Shown: positions 48,007 to 59,401 of the stretch, piece after piece
Layout of the letters: each line of letters begins with the position of its first letter
How positions within the stretch are numbered: position 1 is the first letter of the stretch
From: Hymenopellis radicata
Lineage: Eukaryota; Basidiomycota; Agaricomycetes; Agaricales; Physalacriaceae
Reading direction: 5' to 3'
Length of the DNA stretch: 64,000 nucleotides
NCBI GenBank assembly: GCA_015501595.1
Contig: JADNRX010000015.1
Location: 124,001 to 188,000, forward strand
Notes under the pieces: model-generated
Told to the model about the DNA's origin: nothing
Databases searched by the model: none
Seen by the model: only the letters and a program-made list of their open reading frames with translations
Translations under genes and position numbers: made by a program

Positions 48007-49448
48007 TTATATAAAGCGGATAAAGTACAACAAGTCCCCGACACGAAGTCTACCGTACATGTACTCATGGTGCAGTATCTTCAAAACATTAGGCAAAGGT
48101 ATAAGGAACCAAAGAAACACGGACGTACAATAATAATACTCGTCGATGAGCGGTATCCAGTCCTTCAACAACGCACCGAAGAGACCGATCAGCGGAGCGT
48201 GCATGGTACGGTCTGCAACGGCGTCCAATTTGGGTCTATAGAAGAGATGAAGCAAAATTCGCGAAGCAGACATATGCACATACCTTGTATATGTTTCCCA
48301 AATGGAACCGCGAAGTAGGTACCAAAGCATATCCTTGTCTCTCCGCGCGTATTCAGCCCGTTCTAACTGGGCAGAGGAGGGAGGACTGCGACGCAGACTT
48401 CGCGAAACCAGCTCCAAGGCAAGCGCGGTAGATAACGCCTTACTCTTATGATTCTTGGAAAACAATAATCCAGCTAACGCGCATTGTTCAGAAGGCTGTA
48501 CTTGACATGAGAAAGAGATTCTTACCATAGACTAAAGGCCGGACAATATAGATGATTTCAGCGGCCCATTCTTGGGGAGAGGACATAGTCCTAACCAAGG
48601 TTAGTGATGGCTTTACTGAATCGGTTGTTAAAGCTTTGGGGAGCAAGTAATCTTCCACAGCTGTATTCGAGCGCGTGGGTGGAGGAGATATTAACGGATG
48701 AGGTAGAGGCTCATGGTTGTTCTTCAAGTGATCGGGAGTAGCTGGAGGCGACGCGGCCGGGCTGGAAGGCGCGAGAGTTGGAGAAGATGTATTCGAAGGC
48801 GACACCTGGGGTAATGAAGTAGGATCAAACTCTCTTTCTGGGATTGGAGGCGAAAGCAGAGGTTTCCGCGTTATCCGCAGCATAAGAAGGCGAAGGACAG
48901 CTCTATACTTGTAATCAGGACGTGACCAAAGATATGAAACAAGACGCACTTGATGGCCTCGAGGAGGAGGATGCCTCGCCATCTGTTCTGATTCGACACC
49001 TTGCGGCGGAGGCCCATTTCCACGACTAACTCAGTGAAACGGATGAGCTCAAGCGACCGCGCGGCCCATTTGTAAACGTCGCTCTTAACGGACCATGCCC
49101 TTGTGAAACGAGAGTGTAGTGATGGAGGTATGAGAGGCCGGTATCTGGGATTCGAGTGGACGACCTTGGCCAGCAGTGTATCGTGATACATGCTCATCAC
49201 GTTGAGCAACGTCGAGACTACGTGCCGATTAGGACACGCGGGAGAATACAGGAAATGAACGCACGAGCCTCGGACGCCAGCTCTGCGTCCTTGAACCGGC
49301 CTGGCAGAAACCATGTTACCTTGAGGGCAATAAGCACTCAAGTCGTGCGGGGATGAGAGAACCAAGTTACCGAGCGCAATGTCGACTCCAATGACGAGAT
49401 GGTCGACACGTTTTTAATGAGAAAGGATTCGTACGCAGCGACAGCCAT
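48007..49448 (-). CDS. PEX16: Peroxin Pex16
   Basis: Integral membrane peroxin needed for delivery of peroxisomal membrane proteins. Minus-strand exons: 49371-49448, 49265-49319, 48950-49217, 48526-48902, 48284-48473, 48007-48235; 1197 nt, 398 residues. Family features: YESFLIKNVSTISSLESTLR at the N-terminus, TWFLPGRFKDAELASEAL, LLNVMSMYHDTLL, ELVVEMGLRRK, LLMLRITRKPLLSPPIPERE, and near the end WETYTRPKLD and DWIPLIDEYYYCTS. A Ser/Pro-rich loop (about 48640-48800) interrupts the conserved parts, as in other fungal members. The C-terminus continues about 30 residues beyond the usual YY end, which may mean a missed intron. The first 18 bases of intron 1 resemble the first 18 of exon 2. Confidence 0.9.
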
Positions 49449-49822
49449 GCTGGCAGGCTGGAGGTTTGGGTAAAAGAGAGAGACCTGAGAGACTGGGGTA
49501 GTGACTGAGTAACACATGCTTGCCGGCATCGGCTTACGATCCATTCAACAGACGGCGTTCATTGCAAAGGATCTGCAGTGCTAAAGGCATGCTATTTGTA
49601 TGCAAGTAACAGGCAGTAGTAAATCGCAATCAAAGTGTTCAAAATTTGTTGTACTTTATACAAGCTTTCCCAAGGCACCCTCAGGTTCAAACTCGCTTCA
49701 CGCCTCGAGGCAGAAAAGTGACTGATATCGTCAAATCGTTACGGGACAACGTCCACCACGAGGAGCTCGCCTGCATATAAATCGAGCGACCCATTGTCCG
49801 GCCATCCGTCTCGTATGAGTCC
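49449..49822. promoter_or_regulatory. Divergent promoter between PEX16 and the gene at 49823
   Basis: A 374-bp spacer between two outward start codons. No recognised factor site. Confidence 0.35.
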
Positions 49823-51457
49823 ATGCACCAGTCCCCAGTCCATTTCCCTCCCGATTACTACCGTGTCAGCCCTGTCCGAGGCCAACTAGAGGCCTATGAT
49901 CCTTCATCGCCTCGTAACTGGAGATACATCCAGACCACAGACACACCCAATGAGCTCCGCGTGAGTCATAGCCGTCGCCAGATTTTACGTCCACCTTACG
50001 CTCCGTGCGCAACAGGTACTTTTACCACCTGCAGTATCGTCCCAGTACGAGCAGCTGCTGAAGCTTGAGCTTGCTGAACTCGCCAAACGTCCTTCGGTGC
50101 AATGGGACCGCATTCTCGAAATTCGACATCTCAAGGATCGCATGATTAGAAAATGTCAGCGCCTCTCCCGCATACTCCCTCCCAAACGCATCGGGCGGGC
50201 GAATCCTTTGTTTTCCAAAGCCTTATCGCGCCAGAGGACTTCCGCCTCAAGGAAATGGAAAACTGGTTCCAACTGGAGGCCCGCTCTGCAAAGAGCATTC
50301 CGGCTCCCGTACCGCTGAAGAGCAAGCCTGTTGTTGTCCAGCGACCGCTAAATCCGATCGTTGCTCGCAATACATGTTGCGCTCGCTGCTCGCGATCAAC
50401 GGAACCTGCGACTGTTTTACCTATGCCAGTTCCGTCTCCGGGGCAGCATGCCTCTTCCAAAGGTGCTCACCCTGCGGATCATCCGCCCAGCTGGCATGCT
50501 GCAAAGCGTTCACCCTCGCCTGACCATTCGCACGCGCCGGAGCAGACACCGCATGTACCGGAACAGTCTCATGTTGAAGAAGTCGAGGATGCCATAGAAC
50601 TTTCGCGTCCTTTAGACGCGCCATACCGATCGCGCTCCCCAAGTCCCGACCCACTTCCATATCGGGCACCCTCTCCTGAAGTAGCAGCACTCACACCAAT
50701 ACCAGAAGAAGAATCAGAATCTCCATTTCCCCCCACGGAGAGCCCTCCTCCCGACTCTCCGAAGCATGATGCGGAGCAGAACGAGAGCGGTTCTTCATCC
50801 GATTCTTCCACTATCGCGCCAACGCCGCCAGCGTCTCCTCCTCCCCTCCCGCACCTCTTGCGCATATCAGACCCCAGTCTTCTTAAAGATCTTACGGAAA
50901 CTGACGCGATTTCCGCACCAAATCCTACTCCAGTTCCAATAGAACCTCTACCACCCGTGAAACCTGCTTTGGCTCGCCGCAGAAGCTGCATCAAGCGTTC
51001 CAGCGGTGATTCGGTAAAGACTGTCTCTTGGGCTGACGATCGAGATATATCGGACCAGATTGCGAAGATTGCTTTCTTTACTACAGAGCCGAGAGTGGAT
51101 GAGCCAGGTTTGTAACCGTTCTTATGTGGCGTCTCATTGGTTCTCATGTCACCCTACAGAGGAAGACGACGACGCAATGTCCGGTATCGACTCGCTCCAC
51201 CTTGAGCTCAAGAAGAGTTTGGAAGAAGCTCAAGCTGACCCATCACATTTCGAACTAGTAGAATCGCTCATCGCAGAACACAAGGAGAAGATACGCCATG
51301 GAATACACGACACTCATCATCTTCGGACGTCCATCTTACTGGAGAAAGGTAGGAATCCGAATTCCACCTTGGAACGTCTCTCATCTACATTCCTTTAGTG
51401 CTAGAAGTTGACGACGAAGATTCAAAATTATCCGACTCAGAAGACGAGGACATATGA
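49823..51457 (+). CDS. Unrecognised Pro/Ser-rich protein, one-base frame break
   Basis: Exons: 49823-49960, 50016-51107, 51160-51348, 51399-51457. The sum is one base short of a whole frame. The N-terminus (SPVHFPPDYYRVSPVRGQLE) leads to a helical block, LLKLELAELAKRPSVQWDRI and RHLKDRMIRK. The frame must then change at the AAAA run 50150-50153 to reach IAPEDFRLKEMENWFQLEAR. The centre is disordered (Pro/Ser/Glu repeats), with a CCARC cluster near 50368-50391. The C-terminus has SVKTVSWADDRDISDQIAKI, a KVxW/F-like PP1-docking flavour, then acidic helices (ELKKSLEEAQADPSHFELVE) and a DSEDEDI end. I do not recognise the family. Restored length would be 492 residues. Confidence 0.65.
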
Positions 51458-51545
51458 CAACAACATGAAGGAAATGATCAAACTACGCCGGATGGAAGGA
51501 TATATGTATACTATTTAACAACTTGTGTTAAGTACTCACTAATTC

Positions 51546-52548
51546 TTATTCTTTATTGGAAGCCTCCTCATTTGAACCTTCATCGTCGCTGTCACCGTAG
51601 CCCGCAAGGCCACCAAGACCCTTGCTTGCCGCTTGAAGCTCTTCGGCCTGCTTCAAGTCACGACTTGTCGACGCTCGGATTATTCTCCACCGGCGCTTCC
51701 ATCGCCCTTTGAGAAAGGCAAACGCCGGTTGTTTCTCACCAAAGTCCACTAGAATCTTCATCTCCATCTGGGTGGGGTTTGGCGCCAGCAGAATGAGCTT
51801 TGCCGTCTTCTCCATAACCTGCTTGACAGATTCATCTGGCTAGGACATACCTGAGAATTAGGTGAAGGGAGTCTATGTGCGACTCACCTCTTCGTCGCTC
51901 CCACCCCACAAGTCTTCATCGCCTTCACCATCTTCTTCGATGCGTGCACGTAAACGCTCCTCCCGCGCTTGGCCCATTAAACGACGACGTTTTTCCCGTC
52001 GATAATCATCTGTTTCCTCCGGCGAGAAGAAGAATGTGTCTTCAGAGTCTGATGGAAGATCTGACCACCCGGCGGGTGACTCTGAACGAATATCCACGCC
52101 CTTCGGATCGTTTACGTGGAACGAATCCAGGAGTAGACGGGCATCATATCTGGAAAGTCAAGTTAGATCAGAAATAGGACATCGAAATAGCAGCTATAGG
52201 TACAATTATATCAGTATGTTCGGCCTACGAGGACAGCAGGTTCGAAAAGCTACTACGAGTGCATTCTGATGTCTTCACAGAGCAAACATACCTGTCTACC
52301 CAGACTTCCGGGACCATTTCAGACCCAACGTTGTGGTCAAGTCGTCTAAGGGCGCACCCTGGCTTTCCGATCGAAGTGGACTCGAGAGACGCAGCAAATA
52401 CAGCACCTCGAGAACCATGGACAACATCAGCCTCGTGGGCTTGAAAGTGCAGTGCACCATGCGCGACGCGCCTGCTATCATCGGCAGGCCCTTCAGGCCC
52501 TTGCAGGTCCGTCCAGGCGCGGTTCTTGCGTTTCCGCGATGATGGCAT
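51546..52548 (-). CDS. Unrecognised nuclear-type protein with SURP-like segment
   Basis: Minus-strand exons 52292-52548, 51888-52149 and 51546-51839; 813 nt, 270 residues. The start (MPSSRKRKNRAWTDLQGPEG) is basic. The middle has an ordered block YDARLLLDSFHVNDPKGVDI, then WSDLPSDSEDTFFFSPEE, and a basic helix YRREKRRRLMGQAREERLRA. Near the end KQVMEKTAKLILLAPNPTQM and EMKILVDFGEKQPAFAFLKG together resemble a SURP module (an RNA-processing motif), but the match is by eye only. The tail is acidic. It converges with the gene ending at 51457 (88 bp apart). A splicing or transcription role is plausible, not shown. Confidence 0.7.
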
Positions 52549-52954
52549 ATTGCAAAGCTCGCTTGGTCGAAGATGGCCGGAATAGGCAGTATCGTGATCC
52601 AGGCACCGACATACCGTCATCATGCCGTTCAGAGATCACTTCGTCCTCGCCGCGAACGAGCGTGGATGTACTACTGCTGGGTATGCTCAGCATCAGCTTA
52701 AAGGTCTCTCTCCAATAAACCTGGAAATGAGAAACTTTGACCCGGTCGACGGCCCAAATTCCGTTTGTTTTTGACAAGGCAACGGGCAACGGGCAGTGGA
52801 GCCTTCCTTTGCCGATGGACACGGTGGCCATGCTATAAAGGTTGAGTGAATTGCGAGTATGCAACGTCACCATATCATCCCCCGTGTAAGCGCTGTAAGT
52901 AACTCCCTTACATCCTGTACCGATCCTTTCTGACTTGTAGTCTATAGCGCAATC
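52549..52954. promoter_or_regulatory. Divergent promoter between the 51546-52548 gene and the F-box gene
   Basis: A 406-bp spacer between two outward start codons. A long minus-strand open frame crosses it but has no family support. Confidence 0.35.
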
Positions 52955-53841
52955 ATGGATGTTATCCAACCTTTCCCAGACATGCCCTTGGACCTCCTCC
53001 GAGAAATATTCGAGTTCGCGTCGACTTCATCCCTCAAACTGCTCTAAGCCTCACCTTGGTCTCATCCTTTGCGCGACACTGGACCCTCCCCATCATTTAC
53101 CGAAACGTCGTTCTGTCTTCATCTCGCGCAGTCACTAGCTTTCTGGACGCTATATCAGACTGTACGCGGTCTAGCCTCACACCCTTCGTTCCCCTTTGTC
53201 GCAGGGTGAAAAACCTTGGCATCTTTGCTTTGGGACCGATGCCGTCTATCCAAAGAATCATCTCCTGCTGTACCGACATGCAAAGCCTAGCGTGCGGCTT
53301 CTCTCTGCACAGCTACAGCCATCACATTGCCTTACAGCACTCCCCAATCCACCCGTCCCACACGAGCGGTCCACTAGAAAAGCATTTGCTTTCCTCAGCC
53401 TGTCGAGACGGCATCCCCTTCTCTTTGATATCGTCGAATACCACCCACTTGCACCTCCAAATATCCATAGACGTCTTGCCCTCCGTGACAGCAGTCCTAG
53501 ACCATCTGCCACAGTTAACCCACCTTGCGTTAAGTGTCCCCACGAACTCTTCTGCATCTTTGGAAATCATTCAGATGGCGCTGGCGGGTCTTCTAGACAC
53601 GAGTTCTGAGCTCCAAGTCTTGTATATGCAAGTCATGGGCTCAAGGAATGTCGAGGTCGTGGAATCCCTCGAAGCATGGAATACGAGCAGGATGGAAGGA
53701 GAGAAAGGTCAAACGAGCGATCGGCTCGTCATATCTAAAGCACCCATATCAGTCGTCAAGCAGTGGGGAGAGACTGCAGGTGGGGGACTATGGGAGGAAG
53801 CAGAAAGAGAAATACAGAGTAGATGTTGTGGTGATATCTAA
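52955..53841 (+). CDS. F-box/LRR-like protein, one-base frame break
   Basis: Basidiomycetes have many F-box proteins of this kind, which recruit targets to SCF ubiquitin ligases. The F-box starts at FPDMPLDLLREIFEFAS and should continue as QTALSLTLVSSFARHWTLPI, but the frames differ by one base at the CCC run 53031-53033. As read, translation stops at 53048. With one more C the gene would be single-exon, 295 residues. The rest contains leucine-spaced segments (THLHLQISIDVLPSVTAVLD, LPQLTHLALSVP, SELQVLYMQVM) suggesting a short repeat fold. A 37-nt intron (donor in GAGTTCG, acceptor CTAAG) would also restore the frame, but it would delete the F-box core, so I prefer an indel. Confidence 0.72.
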
Positions 53842-53931
53842 TGACCTAGCGTACATTCCACAATTACTATATAGATAATCATAAGCTACTTTCTGGTATG
53901 CAATGTCCCGGTATGTAAAGCGCGAGCGAAG

Positions 53932-56327
53932 CTATAAGGCAACATCGTGTCGTCTTTTAGCCCGCCGCCACCAATAACGAGCGAGAAATAGATACGCGAC
54001 TAAAACGAGAAAAACAAGAGCGACAACGATGCCAAAGCCGTTAAGAGGATAGGCTGGTGTTTTACCGTTGGTGGGAACAGTAACATTGGTAGACACAACA
54101 CCTACGCCACATTGAGCAAGATTGAAGAAAAAAGAGGCGACACCACTCACCAATGATAGGTTGTACACAGAGAACACCCACAGACACCACGGTAAGAAAA
54201 ATAAGAGCCATATCGATAGCAGACTTCGTCATCTGAGCTGTCGTCCGCAGCTGTGCCAAGTAGATAGGATGCGACTGGCTTAACATGCGTTCGTAATGGG
54301 CCAACGAATGCTGTAATGTGAGGATATGATCTATCGGCACGTCAGTCCACACAACAGGACTGGTTGAGAACAGAGCTTCTCACCATGCACGTCCCCCATA
54401 TGAATAGCAATTTCTGCCGCGTCCTCGCGTTTGTCTTCAGGGCTCGCAGCGCCAGCTAATAGAAGACGTTTTCTAATTTGTAGAATGATGTCGGACTTCA
54501 CAGCCAGCAGGCGCGTCAGCGATGTGACAAGCCGTCTAGCCTTTGCCATGCGCCTAAGTGTCGAAGAGGTAGGACTTGGGGAATTTGAAGATTCCTCATG
54601 TTCGTGAGGCTTTGTGTGACTCCGGCGTCCAAATCGTCGCAGTCTCCGGAGTAGCATCGGAAGTGGTGGCCGAGGAAGTTCAAAACGTGTAGTCCTTTTG
54701 GGAGGACTCCCAGTCTTCTCCGATATGCTACTCATTTCATCTTTTTCGTTGAGAGTTCGGTCTGACTGGGCAGGCGAAGACACAGTGTTACGAGCCGAGT
54801 TGGAAGTCTCTGAGCGGGTTGCAGAAACTGCATTTTCAAAGACCAAATCCTCGATGGCCATGACTTCCTTTTCTATCTCTTCCAGGAATGGGAAGAAGGA
54901 ATCCACTACGGAATCTAGTAAACCATGTGCAATCCAGGCTGCAAGACGCGAGCAAAGAGTTAGATGAAAGAGACTTCGAAAGACACGTAACTCACATGAA
55001 GACAAACTGTGAAGACCCTCCAGCTTGAACAAACGATTCCGCACCCGATCGGTGTGTTCTGGACCAAGTTTAGCATTAAGCAGAGGTCTCGATGGATGAT
55101 GCTAACCCGACATGTCTGTGAAATGAAACTGAAGGAAGGTCAACAATAACCCAAGAAGCTAGTTATGTTACGCACAGAACAAATGCCTTCATTAAAAACC
55201 ACAACGTAAAGATTAGCCTCGCCAAGTATTCCTTCATCGGGGCGGTTGGCCGTATGGTCGCCTCCTTTCTCCGCCGCGGTAGCGAGGCGGTCGTGAAGAG
55301 CCGTATTCTCCATAGTACGAAATGAACGAAATAATAGCCAAGTCTGGAAAAGACTTCGACTTTCTCGCGAGGATCCTGTTGCAGTATATCTTCCAGAGTC
55401 AATGGATGGAGATGCAAAAGCTACAAGGAATGTTGTCACACGCGTCAAACACACAAGGTGAAGGGGACAAACCTTCCCAATGGATTGCATATCTGCAGAT
55501 GTGGGGGAAGCGACATCGAGGTACCATGTGTTGGGCGTGCTCAAATCCAACACCGCCTGCACCTCTCGCTTTTTGCCTTTCCTCGACCGGCTGCGTGCTT
55601 GCGTGAGATCGGTGAATGAAGCAGGTCGACTGGGAATCTTCATAGATTCGGGAAGCATGAAGTCTTGATGTAGCGGGCCCGGAGATGGCGATGGAGATGG
55701 AGATTGAGCTGCACGGCTGCGCGCTTCATTCCGACGAGCCTTCGACGCCTTTCTGAGCGCGCTGTCAAGTTGTCCGAGTACGAATGGTAACGAGGAGCTG
55801 CGCGTCACCCGCTGGGGATCCTGTACATTTTGCTGCACATCCTCGGCGGCGACAAAAGCGCGATACGCAGGGGGTAGATAGAGACAGAACTGGCGTGGCA
55901 CCAGCCTCAACTCCTCTCTAGCTTTGATCAAGCTTATTCGCGCTGCAATATCCCGCTCCGACTGGTCACTGTGAAAATTGCCCATGCTCGGGCGTCGTCG
56001 CCTGCGCCGCGCCATCTGTGAGCGGGAAAGAGTGTTGATTGACGACCGAGAAGACGATGATGAAGACGAGGACGAGCCTCCTCTCGCCCAGTGGGTGATT
56101 GCATGCTCAAGAACATTCGCAATGGCACCCAAACGAGCGACACCCAGGAACGAGCCCGACGACGATGAGCTCGACGAGGAAGAGGATGAAAGAGAGCTGG
56201 GCCGTGGTGACGACGGTGGAATGGAGCCTCTGTAGATGTCGTCGTCGTCGTCGTTGAAATCATTTTCGTCGTCGCGGTCGTCGTGAAAATGTACGGGAAT
56301 TGTAAGGTTAACGTCGTGCAGGGACAT
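53932..56327 (-). CDS. CorA-family transporter without a canonical GMN motif, one-base frame break
   Basis: A divalent-cation channel-like protein of the CorA/Alr group. Start at 56327. The N-terminus is acidic, with a long serine run (about 56130-56180) and basic clusters. The conserved soluble core includes TPNTWYLDVASPTSADM, HLHPLTLEDILQQDPREKVE, FSRLGYYFV, and NLYVVVFNEGICSFHFTDMS. The helical stalk follows (SWIAHGLLDSVVDSFFPFLE). The C-terminus has two membrane helices: AIDMALIFLTVVSVGVLCVQ and FGIVVALVFLVLVAYLFLA, with a basic tail. Between them, where CorA proteins have GMN, the sequence is IIGVVSTNVTVPTN. At 55320-55322 the frame needs one more base to pass from GYYFVHF to RTMENTALHDRL. 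Location (plasma membrane or vacuole) is not evident. Confidence 0.85.
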
Positions 56328-56454
56328 TATCGGTCAGCTCGATGGGGCCGCCGACCCAAGCCAGTCGATGTCTACCGAGTATCGTGCATGTAAGTTGAAG
56401 CAAGTGTATGAGATCATCAACCCCGCCAAGTTACATATGATCGACCACTTGGTT

Positions 56455-57828
56455 CTACTCTATTTTGCGCCGTTTATTGAATCGCCCTTCACCCTGCCCA
56501 TTCTCTCGCGGTGCACTACGCTTCTGTCCAAACGGCCTTGATTTCTTTTCTTTTTGGCCAATCTTTTTCTGTCTCTTTTCAATAGCCTTTTTCACCGCTC
56601 GCTCTCCACCAGACGCTGCAAGGGCCTCGTAGCGAGCCTTGGTCAACATCGTCTTTTTCTCCGCTGTGACAGTGTGAATATTGAACAGACGATGCAACAC
56701 ATAACCGCTTACACTCTTTCATGTACCACGATTGCTTTCCTTGTTGCCGCTTTTCCTTCTCTTCCTTCTTTACGCGTTGCAAAGCCTCCCGCTCAATTTG
56801 AGTGCGTTTATCTCTGTTGACGTTACTTTCTGCTCGCTTCACAGCAAGTTCGAGTTTTGACACTTCTGCCTCACGCTCCTCGCGCAAGTGTTTCGGAGAC
56901 GATTGTAGGAGCTTTCGCGCACGCTTCACGTTCTCTCGAAGCGTCTGCAGTTCATTCTTGTGCGCGTCAAATAAGAACGAATAGTTGGTCGAGAATTTCT
57001 CAGACGAGAACTCTCCAGAAAGAGGCAAGAATCTTGGATCTCTGGCTTGCTATTGCACGATCAGCTTCAAACGAGATTAAACACAGTATTACTTACAACT
57101 GTCTTGACGTCAACGACGGTCCGTTTTCTGCTAACCGGGCGTTTGGAGGTCACTTCAACAGGGCTGACAACATGATGAGAACAAGCAGCATTTCGCACGA
57201 ATTGACGACATACGCATGCTTATTGACGCGAGACTGAATGACCGGCTTGGGATGCGCAGACCATTCCACTACCTCTTTCCTTTTCCCTTTGCAGAAGCTG
57301 CCTGAGGCCGATCCTCGTCCGCGTCTTCATCTTCATCGGAGCTTTCTAAAGCCTCGGCCCGAAGCAAAGTTCGTTGTGCGTTGCGCAGGGTACCCATGGA
57401 TAATGTGGCCAAATCTAAGCATCGAGTTCATTATAATCTGACCGTATATGGAGGTGAATGGTCCAACCTTTCTGCACTGCGCTCTGGATATATGTTCAGT
57501 GTTTATAAAGACCAGCAGCAGAAAAACGCACCGATGTCGATGGACCAGCCTCTGGTTCTTCGTCTGCTTGCTGCCAGTCATCCTCATCGTCGACCCACTG
57601 GACTACTCTGGGTGCATCTGCGTCTTCCGAGTCGTCCGCACTGTTTTCGGCGCTTTCATCGTCGTCTGTATCATTTTCTTGCTGGCTTGACGCTTCGTCT
57701 GCATGAGGTTCATCTGAAGCTGAAGATTCGTCCAACACTTCCGGTTCTTCGATAACCTTTTTCGGCCGAGATTTTGGATGTGCATTGTGTGGAGCAGGGC
57801 GCGTTGTGGGCCGTGGACGACGAGGCAT
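56455..57828 (-). CDS. RRP36: rRNA-processing protein Rrp36, frame broken at two homopolymers
   Basis: Nucleolar factor of the 90S pre-ribosome, needed for early cleavages of pre-18S rRNA. Start MPRRPRPTTRPAPHNAH at 57828. An acidic N-terminal half (NDTDDDESAENSADDSED) is followed by the Rrp36 core: LATLSMGTLRNAQRTLL, NKHAPVEVTSKRPVSRKRTV, RDPRFLPLSGEFSSEKFSTN, YSFLFDAHKNELQTLRENVK, a long charged helix, and a C-terminal basic block (KKTMLTKARYEALAASGG, then KKAIEKRQKKIGQKEKKSRP). Two junctions need one extra base each: after the first intron (57411-57413) and at 57281-57284, where KGK must continue as RKEVVEWSAHPKP. The gene diverges from the transporter starting at 57939 (110 bp between starts). 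Confidence 0.85.
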
Positions 57829-57938
57829 GATTGCGGATATGAAAAAGGAATGAATGTCACATGACAGCCTCACGATCTCCATCTCCTTCCCGTTCAGCTT
57901 CCGTTGCGATATACTCTTCTCTCCTAACCTCCATCTAG

Positions 57939-59401
57939 ATGACCCATTCCTCACCATCTGTGCCCCATGTCGGCCGCACGTTCGCCATCGTCGTATTCGT
58001 CTCCATGCTCATCGCCTTCGTCGTCGAGAGCGAAATGACACAGGTGCTTCACCTTGATTTGTTATCAATCCAATGCTTATCGTCGCCTCTAGTATGTGCA
58101 AACTACTCTGGGGTATAGAAAGCCGTTCTTCCTATTGTAACATGTCTTTTGGCCGCTGCTGTCTACTGTGCTGACGTCCACACCTAGTTATGTTGTGCAT
58201 TCCTCATTTGCCATTATATTTCCTTTACATCTGCTTTACCTCAAAGCCACGACATCTTATTCTACGAGATCTCTAATGCGAGGGCTTGCAATAGCCATCT
58301 CAGACCATATGCGTCCTTCGACCTCTCCACCATCCTCCAATCCACGTTTCCCGTACATCCGATTCGCCTGTTTCATCCTTATCTTAACGACCATCTGCAA
58401 TACGCCCGGTCTGTTATGGTTCGCATCTATCACTTTAGCTTCGTAAGTTGCTCAGCTCTACCGTCCATAAACGGCGTATTGACCTCTCTCTCTCCCAGTG
58501 TCAGTGACGTAACGGGTACTTGGTTCCATCTATTCTTGAACGCGTCTGTGACTTTCATTCAATCTATAGCCATATGGAACACGAACGCGTTCTTTGCCTA
58601 TCTTATCACTGTCAAAGTATTCCATCTACAGTGGGAGTCGAGGAAGCTGCTGGCAGTCACATTGGCAACTCTTGGGGTACTAATTGTCGTGTACGCAGGA
58701 AGCACCTCAGCTCCAACGTCAGACACGTCGCCTGAAACCTCCAAGGTCTTAACAGTCCCGGGGCCTACGGCGCCTCTCGTCGGAGATGTACTCACCCTGG
58801 CGGCCTCTCTTATATACGCCATGTATCAGGTCATGTACAAAAAGTACGCCGCCTTACCATCAGACCCAGAACTCGTCTCAGAGGGCTTGTACGAGCCTCT
58901 AGCAGAAGCGGACGACGAAATTGAATCGGACGATTCTCGGACGAAGGACATCTCTGCCGCCCAGCCCCCGCCGTTTGGATTTCACCCGAACTTTCTCACA
59001 TCTGCCATTGGCGTCTGCACTTGCCTAGTTCTATGGATATTTATACCCATCCTGCACTACCTCGAGCTAGAAACCTTTGCCATGCCTAACCGACAAGCCA
59101 CCGTTCTCGGAATTGCAGCAATCGCATTTAGCGGTGTTATATTCAACTCGGGGTTCATGGTATGGTTCTAGACATCACTTGTCCTCCCCAACCTCGTTCT
59201 AAACTCTCCCAGATCCTCCTTGCCATGTGGGGCCCCATAATAACTTCGGTTGGAGGTCTGTTGACCATAGTTCTCGTCTGTATAGCAGACATCCTGTGGG
59301 GTGCCGGTGTGAAGGCAATCACGACAGGCAGCGTCCTCGGTTCCACCACCATTGTAATAGCATTCGGAATGCTCGCATACGATATGTTCAGAGCGCGCTA
59401 A
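57939..59401 (+). CDS. DMT/EamA-type membrane transporter (SLC35F-like)
   Basis: A ten-helix drug/metabolite-family transporter. Exons: 57939-58043, 58093-58136, 58188-58442, 58499-59159, 59213-59401; 1254 nt, 417 residues. Helices include FAIVVFVSMLIAFVVESEMT, YVVHSSFAIIFPLHLLYL, RFACFILILTTICNTPGLLW, KLLAVTLATLGVLIVVYAG, VLTLAASLIYAMYQVMYKKY, VLGIAAIAFSGVIFNSGFM, and TSVGGLLTIVLVCIADILWG. An acidic loop (EADDEIESDDSRTKD) separates the halves. The YQVMYKKY segment and overall layout recall the SLC35F/vacuolar thiamine-like fungal transporters. The substrate is not readable. Confidence 0.88.

Noticed and set aside
52493..52969. 158-codon minus-strand open frame between the SURP-like gene and the F-box gene
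   Set aside because: It covers the divergent promoter and the start of the SURP-like gene in another frame; it has no splice logic, low-complexity order or family motif.
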